Assembly (NCBI RefSeq): GCF_014334015.1
Contig: NZ_CP060488.1
Coordinates: 5,724,501-5,788,500, forward strand
DNA from: Bacteroides sp. M10
GTDB lineage: Bacteria; Bacteroidota; Bacteroidia; Bacteroidales; Bacteroidaceae
Direction of reading: 5' to 3'
Length of the DNA stretch: 64,000 bases
The notes below the pieces were generated by a model. That model had not been told where the DNA came from. It ran no database searches and saw nothing but the letters and a program-made list of their open reading frames with translations. A program made the translations under genes and the position numbers. Below are positions 8,964 to 18,149 of this stretch, piece by piece (position 1 is the first letter of the stretch; each line of letters starts with the position of its first letter).

Positions 8964-9854
8964 TTAATATTTATCAATTACATCAACAATACTGATATTT
9001 GCCTCAAAACCTATAGCTTCACGGAGTTTCTTGCCATCAAGAGCCAAATATTTCATGGTGGCATCATTACGTTGTACAATTCCAAAGCAATCAGATGGTA
9101 TTTTTTTACCCATAGAACGGTGAATCTTTGATACAATTTCTCTAACAGTTACAGTTTCCTTACCCTCAATATTATATACTCCAGATGGGAGATTCTTCTC
9201 CACGGCAAGACCGATCACGCATGGAACTTCACTTACATAGATATATTGTCTCGTTTGGTCTCCTGCCGTAAAAGACAGTTTCTCACCATTACGTATTGAA
9301 TATATAGTGTAAGGAATCAGACGCTTCGGGTTTTCGCCTTCACCATAAATAGTCGGGATATAGAAATGCCAATGTGTGAAGTTGTGCTTGTATGAAGCAA
9401 CGAAACTGCTCAACATACGCTTGCTGACAGTGTAATCATTCGGTGCAACACATATAGATGAGAGAATATCTTCTTCTGTGAAGTATCTCTCATCGCACGT
9501 CTCACCCATCTCAAATACACTGCCAAAAGTCACAAATCGACCTTCATAGTCCAGTTCCTTCAGTTTGTTACAAATAGCAACAGGAACCGTTACATTGAGG
9601 GTATATATAAGATTATAGTCTTCATTTAAGTTTGATTGAATGCCTGCACCAATGGCATAGATAATAATGTCACTCGTTAACAATCTGTTATAATTGAGAT
9701 CAGTATCCATCAAATTCACCTTATAGAAATTGTCGTACTTATGGCCAACAGGTTCATCAAGTCCATACATGTCCATATCCCATCCTTGCAGATTGCTGTA
9801 TCGAGCTATGGCAGTAGAAAGAAAGCCATTTGTTCCTAATATAGATATTTTCAT
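8964..9854 (-). CDS. NAD(P)-dependent epimerase/dehydratase (SDR), likely CDP-sugar 4-reductase
   Basis: A 296-residue extended short-chain dehydrogenase. It has a Rossmann glycine motif at 7-13 (GTNGFLS; the third glycine of the usual GxxGxxG is Ser) and the catalytic Y141-x3-K145 pair in YTVSK. It starts one base after rfbG ends, so it is tightly coupled to the CDP-hexose genes. From this context I infer that it reduces the 4-keto group of the CDP-6-deoxy-hexulose made by RfbG and modified by the cupin protein, giving the final CDP-6-deoxyhexose. The stereochemistry of the product, and hence its identity, cannot be seen in the sequence. Confidence 0.75.
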   Translation of the reverse strand: MKISILGTNGFLSTAIARYSNLQGWDMDMYGLDEPVGHKYDNFYKVNLMDTDLNYNRLLTSDIIIYAIGAGIQSNLNEDYNLIYTLNVTVPVAICNKLKELDYEGRFVTFGSVFEMGETCDERYFTEEDILSSICVAPNDYTVSKRMLSSFVASYKHNFTHWHFYIPTIYGEGENPKRLIPYTIYSIRNGEKLSFTAGDQTRQYIYVSEVPCVIGLAVEKNLPSGVYNIEGKETVTVREIVSKIHRSMGKKIPSDCFGIVQRNDATMKYLALDGKKLREAIGFEANISIVDVIDKY

Positions 9855-9855
9855 A

Positions 9856-10959
9856 TTATCCTATAAATTTATTAATTTCCTCTATGCACAATGCATAGAC
9901 ATCCTCATTCTTATATCGCTTATACCAATCCACGACAAGTTCTATACACTGCTGCATGTTCATGCGAGGCTTCCATTCAAGACGAATCTTTGCCTTATTG
10001 ATATTGAGCATAAGAAGCTTAGCTTCATGAAGGGCATTGGGATCTGAAAGGTCACGTAGTTTATTAGCTATAAATTCAAATGAAACTTCATCGCTATGGT
10101 ATTTTTTTACTATTTCAGTAGCAACTTCCCATACAGTACAAACAGACTCTGAATCAGGACCGAAATTCCATCCCTCATTATATTCAGTCGGATGTTCCCA
10201 CATCTTTTGGGCAAGCATCATATAACCAGAAAGTGGCTCAAGCACATGCTCCCAAGGACGAACTGCTTTAGGGGAACGAATGTCTATTATATTATTTGCC
10301 TCCAATGCACGAATGCAGTCAGGAATGATACGGTCTTTTGCCCAATCCCCACCACCAATCACGTTACCTGCACGAACAGAAGCGATGGACACAGTGTGTT
10401 TCTTGCCATAATCTGCTTGATTGAAGAATGAGCGTCTCCAGGACTGGATAGCCACCTCACATGCACCCTTTGAAGAACTATATGGATCGTATCCCCCAAA
10501 TGGACTGGTTTCAACATAACCCTCTTTCTGCTCATTATTGTCGTAACACTTGTCAGTTGTAACCATTATTCCCACTTTCACACTCTTAGTGGCACGAATA
10601 GCTTCCATTATATGAATAGTACCCATGACATTTACTTCATAGGTCTCTACTGGAATATCGTAAGAGAGACGAACGAGTGGTTGAGCAGCCAAATGAAAAA
10701 CTATCTCTGGCTGATATTTAGCAAAGACTTCTTTCATCAATTCTCTATCCCGAATATCTCCACGCAAATCAGCTTTAATCTTCTTTCCGATTCCGGATAA
10801 GACATAATTATCCCGTTCAGAAAATGGATCTAGGGCTATACCAATAACTTCAGCTCCTAGTTCATGCAACCAAATGCTCAACCATGCCCCTTTGAATCCA
10901 GTATGCCCTGTTACAAGGACTCGTTTACCTTTATAGAAATTCTTAAATATATCGATCAT
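9856..10959 (-). CDS. rfbG: CDP-glucose 4,6-dehydratase
   Basis: A 367-residue SDR enzyme converting CDP-D-glucose to CDP-4-keto-6-deoxy-D-glucose. It shows the NAD-binding TGHTGFKGAWL motif at 17-27, the TTDK active-site segment at 134-137 and the catalytic Y160-x3-K164 pair in YSSSK. Length and the N-terminal GKRVLVTGHTGFKG segment match RfbG/DdhB closely. It overlaps the cupin gene by 4 bases and abuts the reductase by one, forming a tight pathway cassette with rfbF. No RfbH-type 3-dehydrase gene is present, so the product is probably not a 3,6-dideoxyhexose. Confidence 0.93.
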   Translation of the reverse strand: MIDIFKNFYKGKRVLVTGHTGFKGAWLSIWLHELGAEVIGIALDPFSERDNYVLSGIGKKIKADLRGDIRDRELMKEVFAKYQPEIVFHLAAQPLVRLSYDIPVETYEVNVMGTIHIMEAIRATKSVKVGIMVTTDKCYDNNEQKEGYVETSPFGGYDPYSSSKGACEVAIQSWRRSFFNQADYGKKHTVSIASVRAGNVIGGGDWAKDRIIPDCIRALEANNIIDIRSPKAVRPWEHVLEPLSGYMMLAQKMWEHPTEYNEGWNFGPDSESVCTVWEVATEIVKKYHSDEVSFEFIANKLRDLSDPNALHEAKLLMLNINKAKIRLEWKPRMNMQQCIELVVDWYKRYKNEDVYALCIEEINKFIG

Positions 10960-11354
10960 AATTGATAAATAATAGTATCGGAAGGGTTATAAGCAAGATC
11001 AGTGTAAGCCAACACTATAAAATTGCTATCACTTAGATTTTCAAATATATGTGCCACATTATTAGGAACAAATACCGAAATAGGATTTTCAAGAGACATC
11101 ACTACTTCCATCTTTTCATGTGTCTCGACATCTTCAAGCTTCAGCATGGCTTTACCTTCAATAACAGTAAACCATTCTACCGCCTTTGGATGATAGTGTC
11201 CACCTTTCGCTTGCCCTTTCGTCCCCATAGTGAGATAAACTTCTCCTGTATGAGAAGGTATGTTTTCTTCCGTACCAGTAATCACTTTCAAAAACCACCC
11301 TCTTTCATCCTCAACAAGGTGACGAGGAATAATCTTTATTCTATCTTGTAGCAT
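10956..11354 (-). CDS. Cupin-fold sugar epimerase/isomerase of the CDP-hexose cassette
   Basis: A 132-residue single-domain cupin. The double-stranded beta-helix signatures are DERGWF at 17-22, GGHYHPKAVEWF in the middle with its two histidines and glutamate, and the FVPNNVAHIFEN block. It resembles the RmlC/WxcM/CapF C-terminal group that epimerises or isomerises keto-sugar nucleotides. Lying between rfbF and rfbG and overlapping rfbG by 4 bases, it most likely acts on CDP-4-keto-6-deoxyglucose, for example as a 3- or 3,5-epimerase. A 3,4-ketoisomerase role is the main alternative. Confidence 0.75.
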   Translation of the reverse strand: MLQDRIKIIPRHLVEDERGWFLKVITGTEENIPSHTGEVYLTMGTKGQAKGGHYHPKAVEWFTVIEGKAMLKLEDVETHEKMEVVMSLENPISVFVPNNVAHIFENLSDSNFIVLAYTDLAYNPSDTIIYQL

Positions 11355-11360
11355 TCTATT

Positions 11361-12137
11361 TTACCATTTTTTCCAAGGAGCCTTCCCTAAAGCGAGAAGT
11401 TCCTCAAGCATTTCCATTTCACGTTTATTATCCATACACTGCCAAAAACCTTTGTGGCGATAAGACATTAATTCACCTTCTTCCGCAAGTTTAACAAGAG
11501 ATTCACGTTCAAACACTGTAGAATCGTTTTCGATATAATCAAAGATTTTCGAGTTTAGTACCATGTACCCAGCATTAATAGAAGCTCCATCAGAGATTTC
11601 TTTCTCACGAAAAGCTTTTACTGCGTTATTACCACCTATATTGAGTACCCCCTTCTCCTGTTTCAAAAAAACTGAAGTTAAACTTGCTATCTTTCCATGT
11701 TTTTTATGAAACTCCAATAATTTTTGAATATCTACATCACAAACACCATCTCCATAAGTCATAAAGAATGGTTCATTTCCAACATATTTTTGAATCCGTT
11801 TAATACGCCCACCTGTCATGGTATTAAGCCCCGTATCAACCACCGTTACTTTCCATGATTCACAGTGATTCTCATGAATAGTTATCTCATTTTTTTTCTC
11901 TGTATAGTCAAATGTAATATCACTATTATGAAGAAAATAGTTGGCAAACCATTCTTTTATGTACTGCTGGCGATAACCAGCACAAATTATAAACTCTGTA
12001 AATCCATAGTAGGCATATTCTTTCATAATATGCCATAAAATAGGCTTACCACCAATCTCAATCATAGGTTTGGGCTTGAATTGAGATTCTTCTGAAATAC
12101 GTGTACCGAACCCTCCAGCAAGAAGAACAACTTTCAT
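11361..12137 (-). CDS. rfbF: Glucose-1-phosphate cytidylyltransferase
   Basis: A 258-residue nucleotidyltransferase making CDP-glucose from CTP and glucose-1-phosphate. The N-terminal signature LAGGFGTRISEE (residues 6-17) with KPKPMIEIGGKPILWHIM directly after is specific for RfbF/DdhA-type enzymes, and the internal YGDGVCDVDI segment holds the metal-binding Asp. It is the first gene of the CDP-hexose cassette, 6 bases upstream of the cupin gene and 93 bases downstream of the initiating transferase. Recognition is strong because RfbF differs clearly from the RmlA and GalU families. Confidence 0.94.
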   Translation of the reverse strand: MKVVLLAGGFGTRISEESQFKPKPMIEIGGKPILWHIMKEYAYYGFTEFIICAGYRQQYIKEWFANYFLHNSDITFDYTEKKNEITIHENHCESWKVTVVDTGLNTMTGGRIKRIQKYVGNEPFFMTYGDGVCDVDIQKLLEFHKKHGKIASLTSVFLKQEKGVLNIGGNNAVKAFREKEISDGASINAGYMVLNSKIFDYIENDSTVFERESLVKLAEEGELMSYRHKGFWQCMDNKREMEMLEELLALGKAPWKKW

Positions 12138-12230
12138 ATATACAAATAAATATTATTTATTTTTACATTACTACAATTTTGAATTAAGTAATTCTATTTC
12201 AATAGTCATTAGTTGAAGCTTTTATCCAAT

Positions 12231-13643
12231 TTAATATGCATTCTTCTCCCCCATAATCACATTTGCCACAGTCTTATAAATGATATATAAATCAAGCAAT
12301 ATTGTCCAATGTTCCATATACCAAATATCAGCTTTTACACGTCCTTCCATCTGTGACAATTCTTTAGTTTCACCACGGAAACCATGTGTCTGCGCCCAAC
12401 CGGTTACACCGGGTTTAATAAAGTGGCGTACCATATACTTATCAATCAACCGAGCATATGTCTCTGTATGAGCCAACATATGAGGACGAGGACCGACTAT
12501 TGACATATCACCTTTAAATACATTTATAAGCTGCGGAAGTTCATCAATATTAGAACGCCGGAGAAAATCTCCAAAACGGGTTTTCCGAGGATCATCAACT
12601 GTTGCCTGTTTCTTATCCGCTTCTTCATTGACCTTCATAGAACGAAATTTGTAACACTTGAATTCCCGACCATTTAATCCGGTTCTCATTTGTGTAAAGA
12701 ATATAGGACCGGGAGACGTTAGTTTAATAATACTTCCCACGATAAGATAAACAACTGGAAAAATAGTGACTAAAAAAATGCCGGATAAAACAATATCGAA
12801 CACCCGTTTTAATACACGATTTTCCATTTTACTAAGAGGTTCATACCGCAAATTTAAAATCGGCATATTGCCAACCATACTATGCCAGATACGCCGGGGA
12901 AAACCTTTACAAACATTAGGAACACCATGAAAATAAAGCAAATGATTCTCACAGTAATTTATAATAGAAACATTGTAACGTCCCTGCTCCATTGACAAAG
13001 AACAAAATACATGCTTTATCCCCGTTTGTCCAGACATAAAATCGGCAAAACCGTCAGGATTACCCAAATATGGACATTGAGATGAAAGAATATCATTAGA
13101 TTTAATATCAAAATAACCGACAACCTCATAGATAGACGCCAGAGAACTATCCATTTCTTCGTATAACATCTGCATATTATTACCTCCACCTATAAATACT
13201 GCATGGCGTTTATGATTGCCTTTAGCACAATAACCAATCAGTGAACGACGAATAATGATACGATAGATGCTTAAAACGACAAAGAGAATAAAAAAATAGA
13301 TGACAAAAAATAAAGGAGAAACAATAGAAATTCCGCTAAAAGCCATGATACATGCCCAAAAAACAGAAAACATCATAATATTCTTCAAAACACGCAATAC
13401 AAGCTGATCCGCACGAATTTCTCTGCTGTTCCAAGCCTTCCCACGGGAAGCAGAACACGCCAAATAACAAAGACTTAAAGAAGTCATCATCAAAGAAGCA
13501 GTACCAGAAAAAGGCGAATACACAAACGCTTTTTCCCAAAAGAGAAGGAGCAGGAACAAACTGAAGTTCAGAATAATCAGATCTCCCAAAACCACAATAA
13601 GTTCTACGACTTTATTTATCTGGTTAGTTGATGCCATTATCAC
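12231..13643 (-). CDS. Undecaprenyl-phosphate sugar phosphotransferase (WcaJ/WbaP type)
   Basis: A 470-residue membrane enzyme that starts each repeat unit by moving a hexose-1-phosphate onto undecaprenyl phosphate. It has four N-terminal membrane helices (about 10-125), a central nucleotide-binding-like domain with IGGGNN near residue 150, a further membrane helix (about 280-310) and the conserved bacterial sugar transferase domain. That domain includes [34 protein letters not shown] and VGPRPH. Its fixed position after wzz and before the sugar-nucleotide genes fits a Wzx/Wzy-dependent capsule. Confidence 0.92.
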   Translation of the reverse strand: MIMASTNQINKVVELIVVLGDLIILNFSLFLLLLFWEKAFVYSPFSGTASLMMTSLSLCYLACSASRGKAWNSREIRADQLVLRVLKNIMMFSVFWACIMAFSGISIVSPLFFVIYFFILFVVLSIYRIIIRRSLIGYCAKGNHKRHAVFIGGGNNMQMLYEEMDSSLASIYEVVGYFDIKSNDILSSQCPYLGNPDGFADFMSGQTGIKHVFCSLSMEQGRYNVSIINYCENHLLYFHGVPNVCKGFPRRIWHSMVGNMPILNLRYEPLSKMENRVLKRVFDIVLSGIFLVTIFPVVYLIVGSIIKLTSPGPIFFTQMRTGLNGREFKCYKFRSMKVNEEADKKQATVDDPRKTRFGDFLRRSNIDELPQLINVFKGDMSIVGPRPHMLAHTETYARLIDKYMVRHFIKPGVTGWAQTHGFRGETKELSQMEGRVKADIWYMEHWTILLDLYIIYKTVANVIMGEKNAY

Positions 13644-13657
13644 CTTATTTATGGATT

Positions 13658-14788
13658 TTAGGCCTGTATTTCTTTGAACTTATTCAGAATATTTTTCCCA
13701 AATAACTTCCAGGATATAACAATACAAACAGATAGAAAGATAAATGCCAATATATATATCTTTTTACTGGTTCCTGAAGGATCCAATGGAACCACTGCAG
13801 GTTCTACTACAGCAAATACAGGCTTCTCTTCCTGAACTTTGGCTCTGGCAACCTGAAGTTGACTGGCAACCTGACTATATACTTGGTAAGCAAGACTCAT
13901 ATCATTCTGTAATCGCTCTTGTTCTGCACGAACACTTTGCAATATGATATTATCATGAGAATCCATATAATCGGCATATTTTTTCTGCGCGGCATAATAT
14001 TCTTGCTGACGTTCTTTAAACAATTTCTCCAGATAGAGACAATCCTCTTTTGCCTTGAAAGTACGATAGTCTATGATGTATTCCTGCAATTTCTTTACGA
14101 CAGAATCGGCAACCACTGCTGCTACTCTAGGATTTTGCAAAGTTACAGCAACGGAAGTCATAGATGTTTTCTTATCTACAGAAGCAGTTATCATTTTCTT
14201 TAGAATTTCAATCTTCATAGACTCCATCTTAGATAATTCAATTGTACCCTGATTCGCTTTACCGAAAGATATTGATTCATCTTCTTCAGTAAATAATGAC
14301 TTAACTCCACCAAGTACCATACTTGGAAATCCAATTACATAACTCCACCAAGGGGAAGATTCTTCATCCAAATAAGTGTTCAAAGCCATATTTTCATCTT
14401 TCGATACAGGTATCCTCATTGTAGAGAGTTCTAATAAAAAAGGAGTAGAAGAAACAATATCTGGAGACAAAGAGGCATTCAAAGCATCGGTTCCATCCCC
14501 CATAGTAACACCACTTCCTAAGAAAGAAGCAGCCAAACCTGATAAACCACCTTCTTTAGAAGTACCCATCTCCGGAGAAAGGGTGACTGTTACAGTATAT
14601 TGTTTAGGAATACTTAAAGCAATTATAATTCCTATCACTAATCCAATACCAACTGCTTTATAAATTGTCTTACGAATAGCAATAATCTTACGGAGAATAT
14701 CCATTAAATCGATTTCAATTTCATCACCCTGATGATTATTTTTCCCTTGTTTTACTTCTCTTTCAGATTCTCCTTCTATCATAGTCAT
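13658..14788 (-). CDS. wzz: Wzz-type chain length determinant protein
   Basis: A 376-residue inner-membrane protein with the Wzz layout: a cytoplasmic N-terminus, a first membrane helix at about 45-62, a large periplasmic domain with coiled-coil sequence between about 240 and 310, and a second helix near the C-terminus (about 345-365). The latter follows the conserved proline-rich stretch VEPAVVPLDPSG, typical of polysaccharide co-polymerases. It controls the length of the polymer and links Wzy to the Wza export protein encoded 16 bases upstream. No cytoplasmic tyrosine-kinase domain is fused to it. Confidence 0.92.
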   Translation of the reverse strand: MTMIEGESEREVKQGKNNHQGDEIEIDLMDILRKIIAIRKTIYKAVGIGLVIGIIIALSIPKQYTVTVTLSPEMGTSKEGGLSGLAASFLGSGVTMGDGTDALNASLSPDIVSSTPFLLELSTMRIPVSKDENMALNTYLDEESSPWWSYVIGFPSMVLGGVKSLFTEEDESISFGKANQGTIELSKMESMKIEILKKMITASVDKKTSMTSVAVTLQNPRVAAVVADSVVKKLQEYIIDYRTFKAKEDCLYLEKLFKERQQEYYAAQKKYADYMDSHDNIILQSVRAEQERLQNDMSLAYQVYSQVASQLQVARAKVQEEKPVFAVVEPAVVPLDPSGTSKKIYILAFIFLSVCIVISWKLFGKNILNKFKEIQA

Positions 14789-14803
14789 ATAAACTATTAT
14801 TCT

Positions 14804-17218
14804 TTATTTTTTTATCAGATTGGCAATCGAAGCAACCATCATTCCTAAAGTACTAAATGTAGTAGCATAACCTAAGATATTTCCAATATTAGTTTTCTTC
14901 TTAGCTTTACTAGGCACAATTATCTCACAACCCGGCTCAATCTGTTTCTTACCACTACCTTTCACCTTAGTCACCTGACCATTCATGTATACGATAAATT
15001 TCTTACTCTTCTTTGCATTTTCAGAATAACCACCAGCTTGATTCAGGTAATAATCTATATCTTCACCCTTTATATAAGAAACTGTATTCGGAACCATTAC
15101 AGCACCATTGATCGTAACCGTATTATTGTTTTTCGGGATAGAAATCACATCACCTTCACGCAAGACAATATCTGCTGTACTACCAGGATTCGCGAGCGCC
15201 TTTTCCAAGTCAATGCCAACACTAAAGGTATCTTCCACACGGACACCTAAAGAGTCCATCATAGCCTCACCCAACTGTCTGCTCATCAAGCGGATCACAT
15301 CACCCATGCGTTTCTTTTCACTTGCATTGGCCACACGAGTCAATTTGGCACCACGTAAGTAGGCATAATTCGTTGCACCTCCCGCTTTATTGATTAAGTC
15401 AGAAAGACGTTCTTCACGACTGGTCATAGCATAAGAGCCTCCGAACAGAATTTCACCTTCAACAACTACATTCTGTTGAGCTTGATAACCCGGACTGCGA
15501 CGTACATAAACTTCATCGTAAGGTTGAAGGACAAAGCCGGGAGTTCCATCTACAATAAAACCTTCTTTTAGGGAGAATGTATATATCTGGCCGATAGTAT
15601 CGTTATCTACTGTACTACGAGGATTCTTAATTCTACGGGATACATCTACACGAACTACAGAAGCGGCTTCACGCAAGCCACCCGCCTGAATAATCAAGTC
15701 TTCAAGGGTCATGTTATCAGCATAAGGATAAGAATCCGGTTTGGCTACTTCACCGTGGATTACGACGTTGCCTCTGTCTTCCAGGTCATGAATACTCGGA
15801 ATATAAAGGATATCGTTTTTCATCAGGATGATGTTTTGGGAAGTACCATCCATGATAGCTTTAATGTCTACTGGAACAACTTCGGTAGTCAAGTCCTCAC
15901 GCTGGCGGTAGAGAACGGCACGGTTCAAGAAGGCATCACCGGTCAGACCTTGAGCTTCGTTTACCAGTTCACGGACTGTATTCAGCTTTCCATTCAACTG
16001 GTAGATGCCGGGACGATAAACGGCTCCGCGAATTTCTAGTTTGTTGATGAAGCGGTTAAGGATGGCTTCAGCGGTCACAACATCACCGTTTCGCATTTTA
16101 TAGACACTATAGTCAAGGTCTTTGACCGTATTTACTTCATATTCCTGTCCATTCTGGCGTACGACACGCAATGAACGAGTGTAGGCGTCGGCTTCAAAGC
16201 CACCGGCATAGCTGATAAGAGTGGATAGACTCTCATCCTTTTTCATTTCGAAACGCATTGGACGTTTCACTTTTCCGTCGATCTTAACCAATACATCATA
16301 GGCAGGGACTATTACTACATCACCTTCCTGAAGCCGGATGTCATCCTGAATGTTTCCTTTCATGATAAATTGGTAGACGTCGATCGTGGCGATATTTTTG
16401 CCATTACGTACCAGCTGTACATTGCGAAGGCTTCCTATGTCACTGACTCCACCCGCACGGTAAAGTGCATGGAAGACTGTAGCAAAAGAAGAGAGGGAGT
16501 AAGTACCCGGTTGGACAACCTCACCCATTACATTGATCTGGATAGTACGTATGCTGCCCAAAGTCAGACGGATGTCAGAGGTGGGATCATTCGCATTATT
16601 AAGGCCATTATATATCTTGTTTAATGTCTTTTTGAGATAGTCATTGGCTTCAGCAATAGTTAGTCCGTTCAGGTTGACAGGACCTATTTTCTGAATGTTG
16701 ATCGTGCCGTCAGGAGAAATCTGTTGGCGGATAGTGTTCTGGCTGGCTCCCCAGATATCAATAATCACTTCATCACCGGGACCCAGACGATAGTTCAAGG
16801 GAGTAGCGATGTTGACGCTGGGTTCAAAAGTCAGGTTACGGGTGTTGAAAATATTTCGTCCGAAAACCTGATTGCCACGTGCGAGGTCTTGAGTGCTCGG
16901 GTGGTCTTCCAGCATATCGGAAGTGTTTTCTTTCATTTCCTCACGAAGACGTGATTCATTGACATCGGTACCCGTTGCATTGGAAGCATTAACATTGTTT
17001 TGTTGTTCATATAGTTGCTTCACACGAGTTGCCTGTTCTTTGGTCACACCTCTACGTGCCAGTTCAGAGGCTAGTTGTTTCTGTTCTTTACCTTGGCGGA
17101 TGCCATCCTTTACATATTCAAGAACTTGGGAGTCGCTCATGCTTTGAGCCATTAAAGGAGAAAAAACTCCCAGCAACAGAATGAATAGAAATACGTTAAA
17201 TTTTCTTCGTGTTGTCAT
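14804..17218 (-). CDS. wza: Wza-type capsule export protein with six SLBB repeats
   Basis: An 804-residue exported protein. Residues 1-25 form a signal peptide ending in LMAQ; about 30-75 is helical and charged. The polysaccharide export domain starts at LGPGDEVIIDIWG and is followed by about six SLBB repeats, each with a core of the form GEV.xPG.Y and AGG. The protein ends in a hydrophobic helix (about 775-802). It should form the outer-membrane/periplasmic export channel. The gene overlaps upxY by 23 bases. It is about twice as long as E. coli Wza because of the extra SLBB repeats, which is normal for Bacteroidetes. Confidence 0.92.
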   Translation of the reverse strand: MTTRRKFNVFLFILLLGVFSPLMAQSMSDSQVLEYVKDGIRQGKEQKQLASELARRGVTKEQATRVKQLYEQQNNVNASNATGTDVNESRLREEMKENTSDMLEDHPSTQDLARGNQVFGRNIFNTRNLTFEPSVNIATPLNYRLGPGDEVIIDIWGASQNTIRQQISPDGTINIQKIGPVNLNGLTIAEANDYLKKTLNKIYNGLNNANDPTSDIRLTLGSIRTIQINVMGEVVQPGTYSLSSFATVFHALYRAGGVSDIGSLRNVQLVRNGKNIATIDVYQFIMKGNIQDDIRLQEGDVVIVPAYDVLVKIDGKVKRPMRFEMKKDESLSTLISYAGGFEADAYTRSLRVVRQNGQEYEVNTVKDLDYSVYKMRNGDVVTAEAILNRFINKLEIRGAVYRPGIYQLNGKLNTVRELVNEAQGLTGDAFLNRAVLYRQREDLTTEVVPVDIKAIMDGTSQNIILMKNDILYIPSIHDLEDRGNVVIHGEVAKPDSYPYADNMTLEDLIIQAGGLREAASVVRVDVSRRIKNPRSTVDNDTIGQIYTFSLKEGFIVDGTPGFVLQPYDEVYVRRSPGYQAQQNVVVEGEILFGGSYAMTSREERLSDLINKAGGATNYAYLRGAKLTRVANASEKKRMGDVIRLMSRQLGEAMMDSLGVRVEDTFSVGIDLEKALANPGSTADIVLREGDVISIPKNNNTVTINGAVMVPNTVSYIKGEDIDYYLNQAGGYSENAKKSKKFIVYMNGQVTKVKGSGKKQIEPGCEIIVPSKAKKKTNIGNILGYATTFSTLGMMVASIANLIKK

Positions 17219-17792
17219 TGGTGATCTTTGTGGGTTCTACATAACCGATTGGCATATCTACACAAGCACAGCCAAGCATATTTAAACGAACGGCAATCTT
17301 ACTCTTCCCGCCTACAGTCACAAGTTCGCCAACAAGTCCACTCAAAGGACCTTTTATGACACGAACTTTCTCACCACGCGCTAGTGGAGTATCATTCATA
17401 CAGACTGCTTCTTCGGAATAATCGAGCATGAAACGGAAACGTGCCATCTGCTCGTCAGGAATAACGGCAGGAGTGCTCTCTCCACGCATAACCATATAAC
17501 GGCTGACCGTAGAAAATGAAAGGACTTCCATACGTTCTTTTGGATTGACATGTACAAAAACCATCATTGGGAGTAAGACTGTATCAACCATCTTACGACG
17601 GTCACTCCATTGATGAATTTGCTGCTGAACGGGAACAAAAGAATCAATTCCCATCTTAGATAAACGCTCGGCAACTTTCTTCTCGTGGTGCATTCGAACG
17701 AGTGCTACATACCAGCGTTTTGAGTGTGCTACGCCTTCCCCTGTCCCACTACTAGGCCCGGCATTTACTGATTTCGGTTTCGTTAAAATCAT
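17196..17792 (-). CDS. upxY: UpxY family capsule transcription antiterminator
   Basis: A 198-residue NusG-like protein: an NGN domain at about 26-125 (starting RWYVALVRMHHEKKVAERL) and a KOW segment at about 135-170 (GEKVRVIKGPLSGLVGELVTV). UpxY proteins let RNA polymerase read through the early part of their own capsule operon and are encoded first in Bacteroides capsule loci. Here it is the first gene after the invertible promoter segment. No upxZ gene, the usual partner that blocks other UpxY proteins, lies next to it; wza follows directly with a 23-base overlap. Confidence 0.92.
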   Translation of the reverse strand: MILTKPKSVNAGPSSGTGEGVAHSKRWYVALVRMHHEKKVAERLSKMGIDSFVPVQQQIHQWSDRRKMVDTVLLPMMVFVHVNPKERMEVLSFSTVSRYMVMRGESTPAVIPDEQMARFRFMLDYSEEAVCMNDTPLARGEKVRVIKGPLSGLVGELVTVGGKSKIAVRLNMLGCACVDMPIGYVEPTKITNDNTKKI

Positions 17793-17812
17793 ATTTTTTT
17801 ACCCCATGTTCA

Positions 17813-17835
17813 TCCGTTACTTCTTAGGTAACGGA
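17813..17835. repeat. Left inverted repeat of the invertible promoter segment
   Basis: A 23-base site built of two perfect 8-base arms (TCCGTTAC and GTAACGGA) around a 7-base core TTCTTAG, so it contains GTTAC-N7-GTAAC, a layout expected for a tyrosine recombinase crossover site. Its part 17816-17835 is repeated exactly, in inverse orientation, at 18087-18106. It sits 21 bases upstream of the upxY start codon. Confidence 0.9.
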
Positions 17836-18040
17836 CAACACACATATAGAATACACATCGCTGTGAAAAAAGGAAAAAAATCGATTATGAGGGAATATAA
17901 AAGCGGGCACCTAACATTCAATATAAAACATTCTTGAATTTAGGTAATAAAAAGCCTTTGAGCATGAAGATGTTATCCTTCATGTTCAGATAGATTCATG
18001 TTGCATATTTTAGAGAAAAAGGAAAAAAAGAAGTTTATTG

Positions 18041-18073
18041 TTTGTTTGCTATTAATATTTTTACCTATCTTTG
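18041..18073 (+). promoter_or_regulatory. Promoter within the invertible segment
   Basis: The -7 box TATCTTTG at 18066-18073 is a perfect TAnnTTTG match. Two TTTG boxes lie upstream at 18041-18044 (21-base spacing) and 18045-18048 (17-base spacing). As sequenced, it fires rightward, antisense into the recombinase gene. Confidence 0.8.
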
Positions 18074-18086
18074 TAGCGAATATAAT

Positions 18087-18106
18087 TCCGTTACCTAAGA
18101 AGTAAC
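18087..18106. repeat. Right inverted repeat of the invertible promoter segment
   Basis: An exact 20-base reverse complement of 17816-17835, again holding GTTAC-N7-GTAAC with core CTAAGAA. The match stops at 18106, where the outer bases differ from the left copy. Confidence 0.9.
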
Positions 18107-18149
18107 ACCAGCATTAAGTCCCTAATCCATAATGCTTTAATAATATAAA

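Larger units (their letters stand above)
17816..18106. promoter_or_regulatory. Invertible capsule promoter segment (OFF orientation)
   Basis: A 291-base segment bounded by 20-base perfect inverted repeats. The only good Bacteroides promoter inside it is on the plus strand near the right end and so points away from upxY; no minus-strand CAAAnnTA (-7) box was found between the repeats. Inversion would place that promoter just upstream of upxY, reading into the capsule operon. This stretch also fills the gene-free gap between upxY and the recombinase gene. The interior holds a small hairpin with arms CATGAAG and CTTCATG near 17965-17985, otherwise nothing. Confidence 0.88.

Noticed and set aside
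14376..14663. Open frames on the plus strand opposite capsule and housekeeping genes
   Set aside because: They mirror well-supported genes on the other strand, have no family motifs and no promoter; the same holds for the other antisense frames, such as 22166-22600 and 39705-40364.
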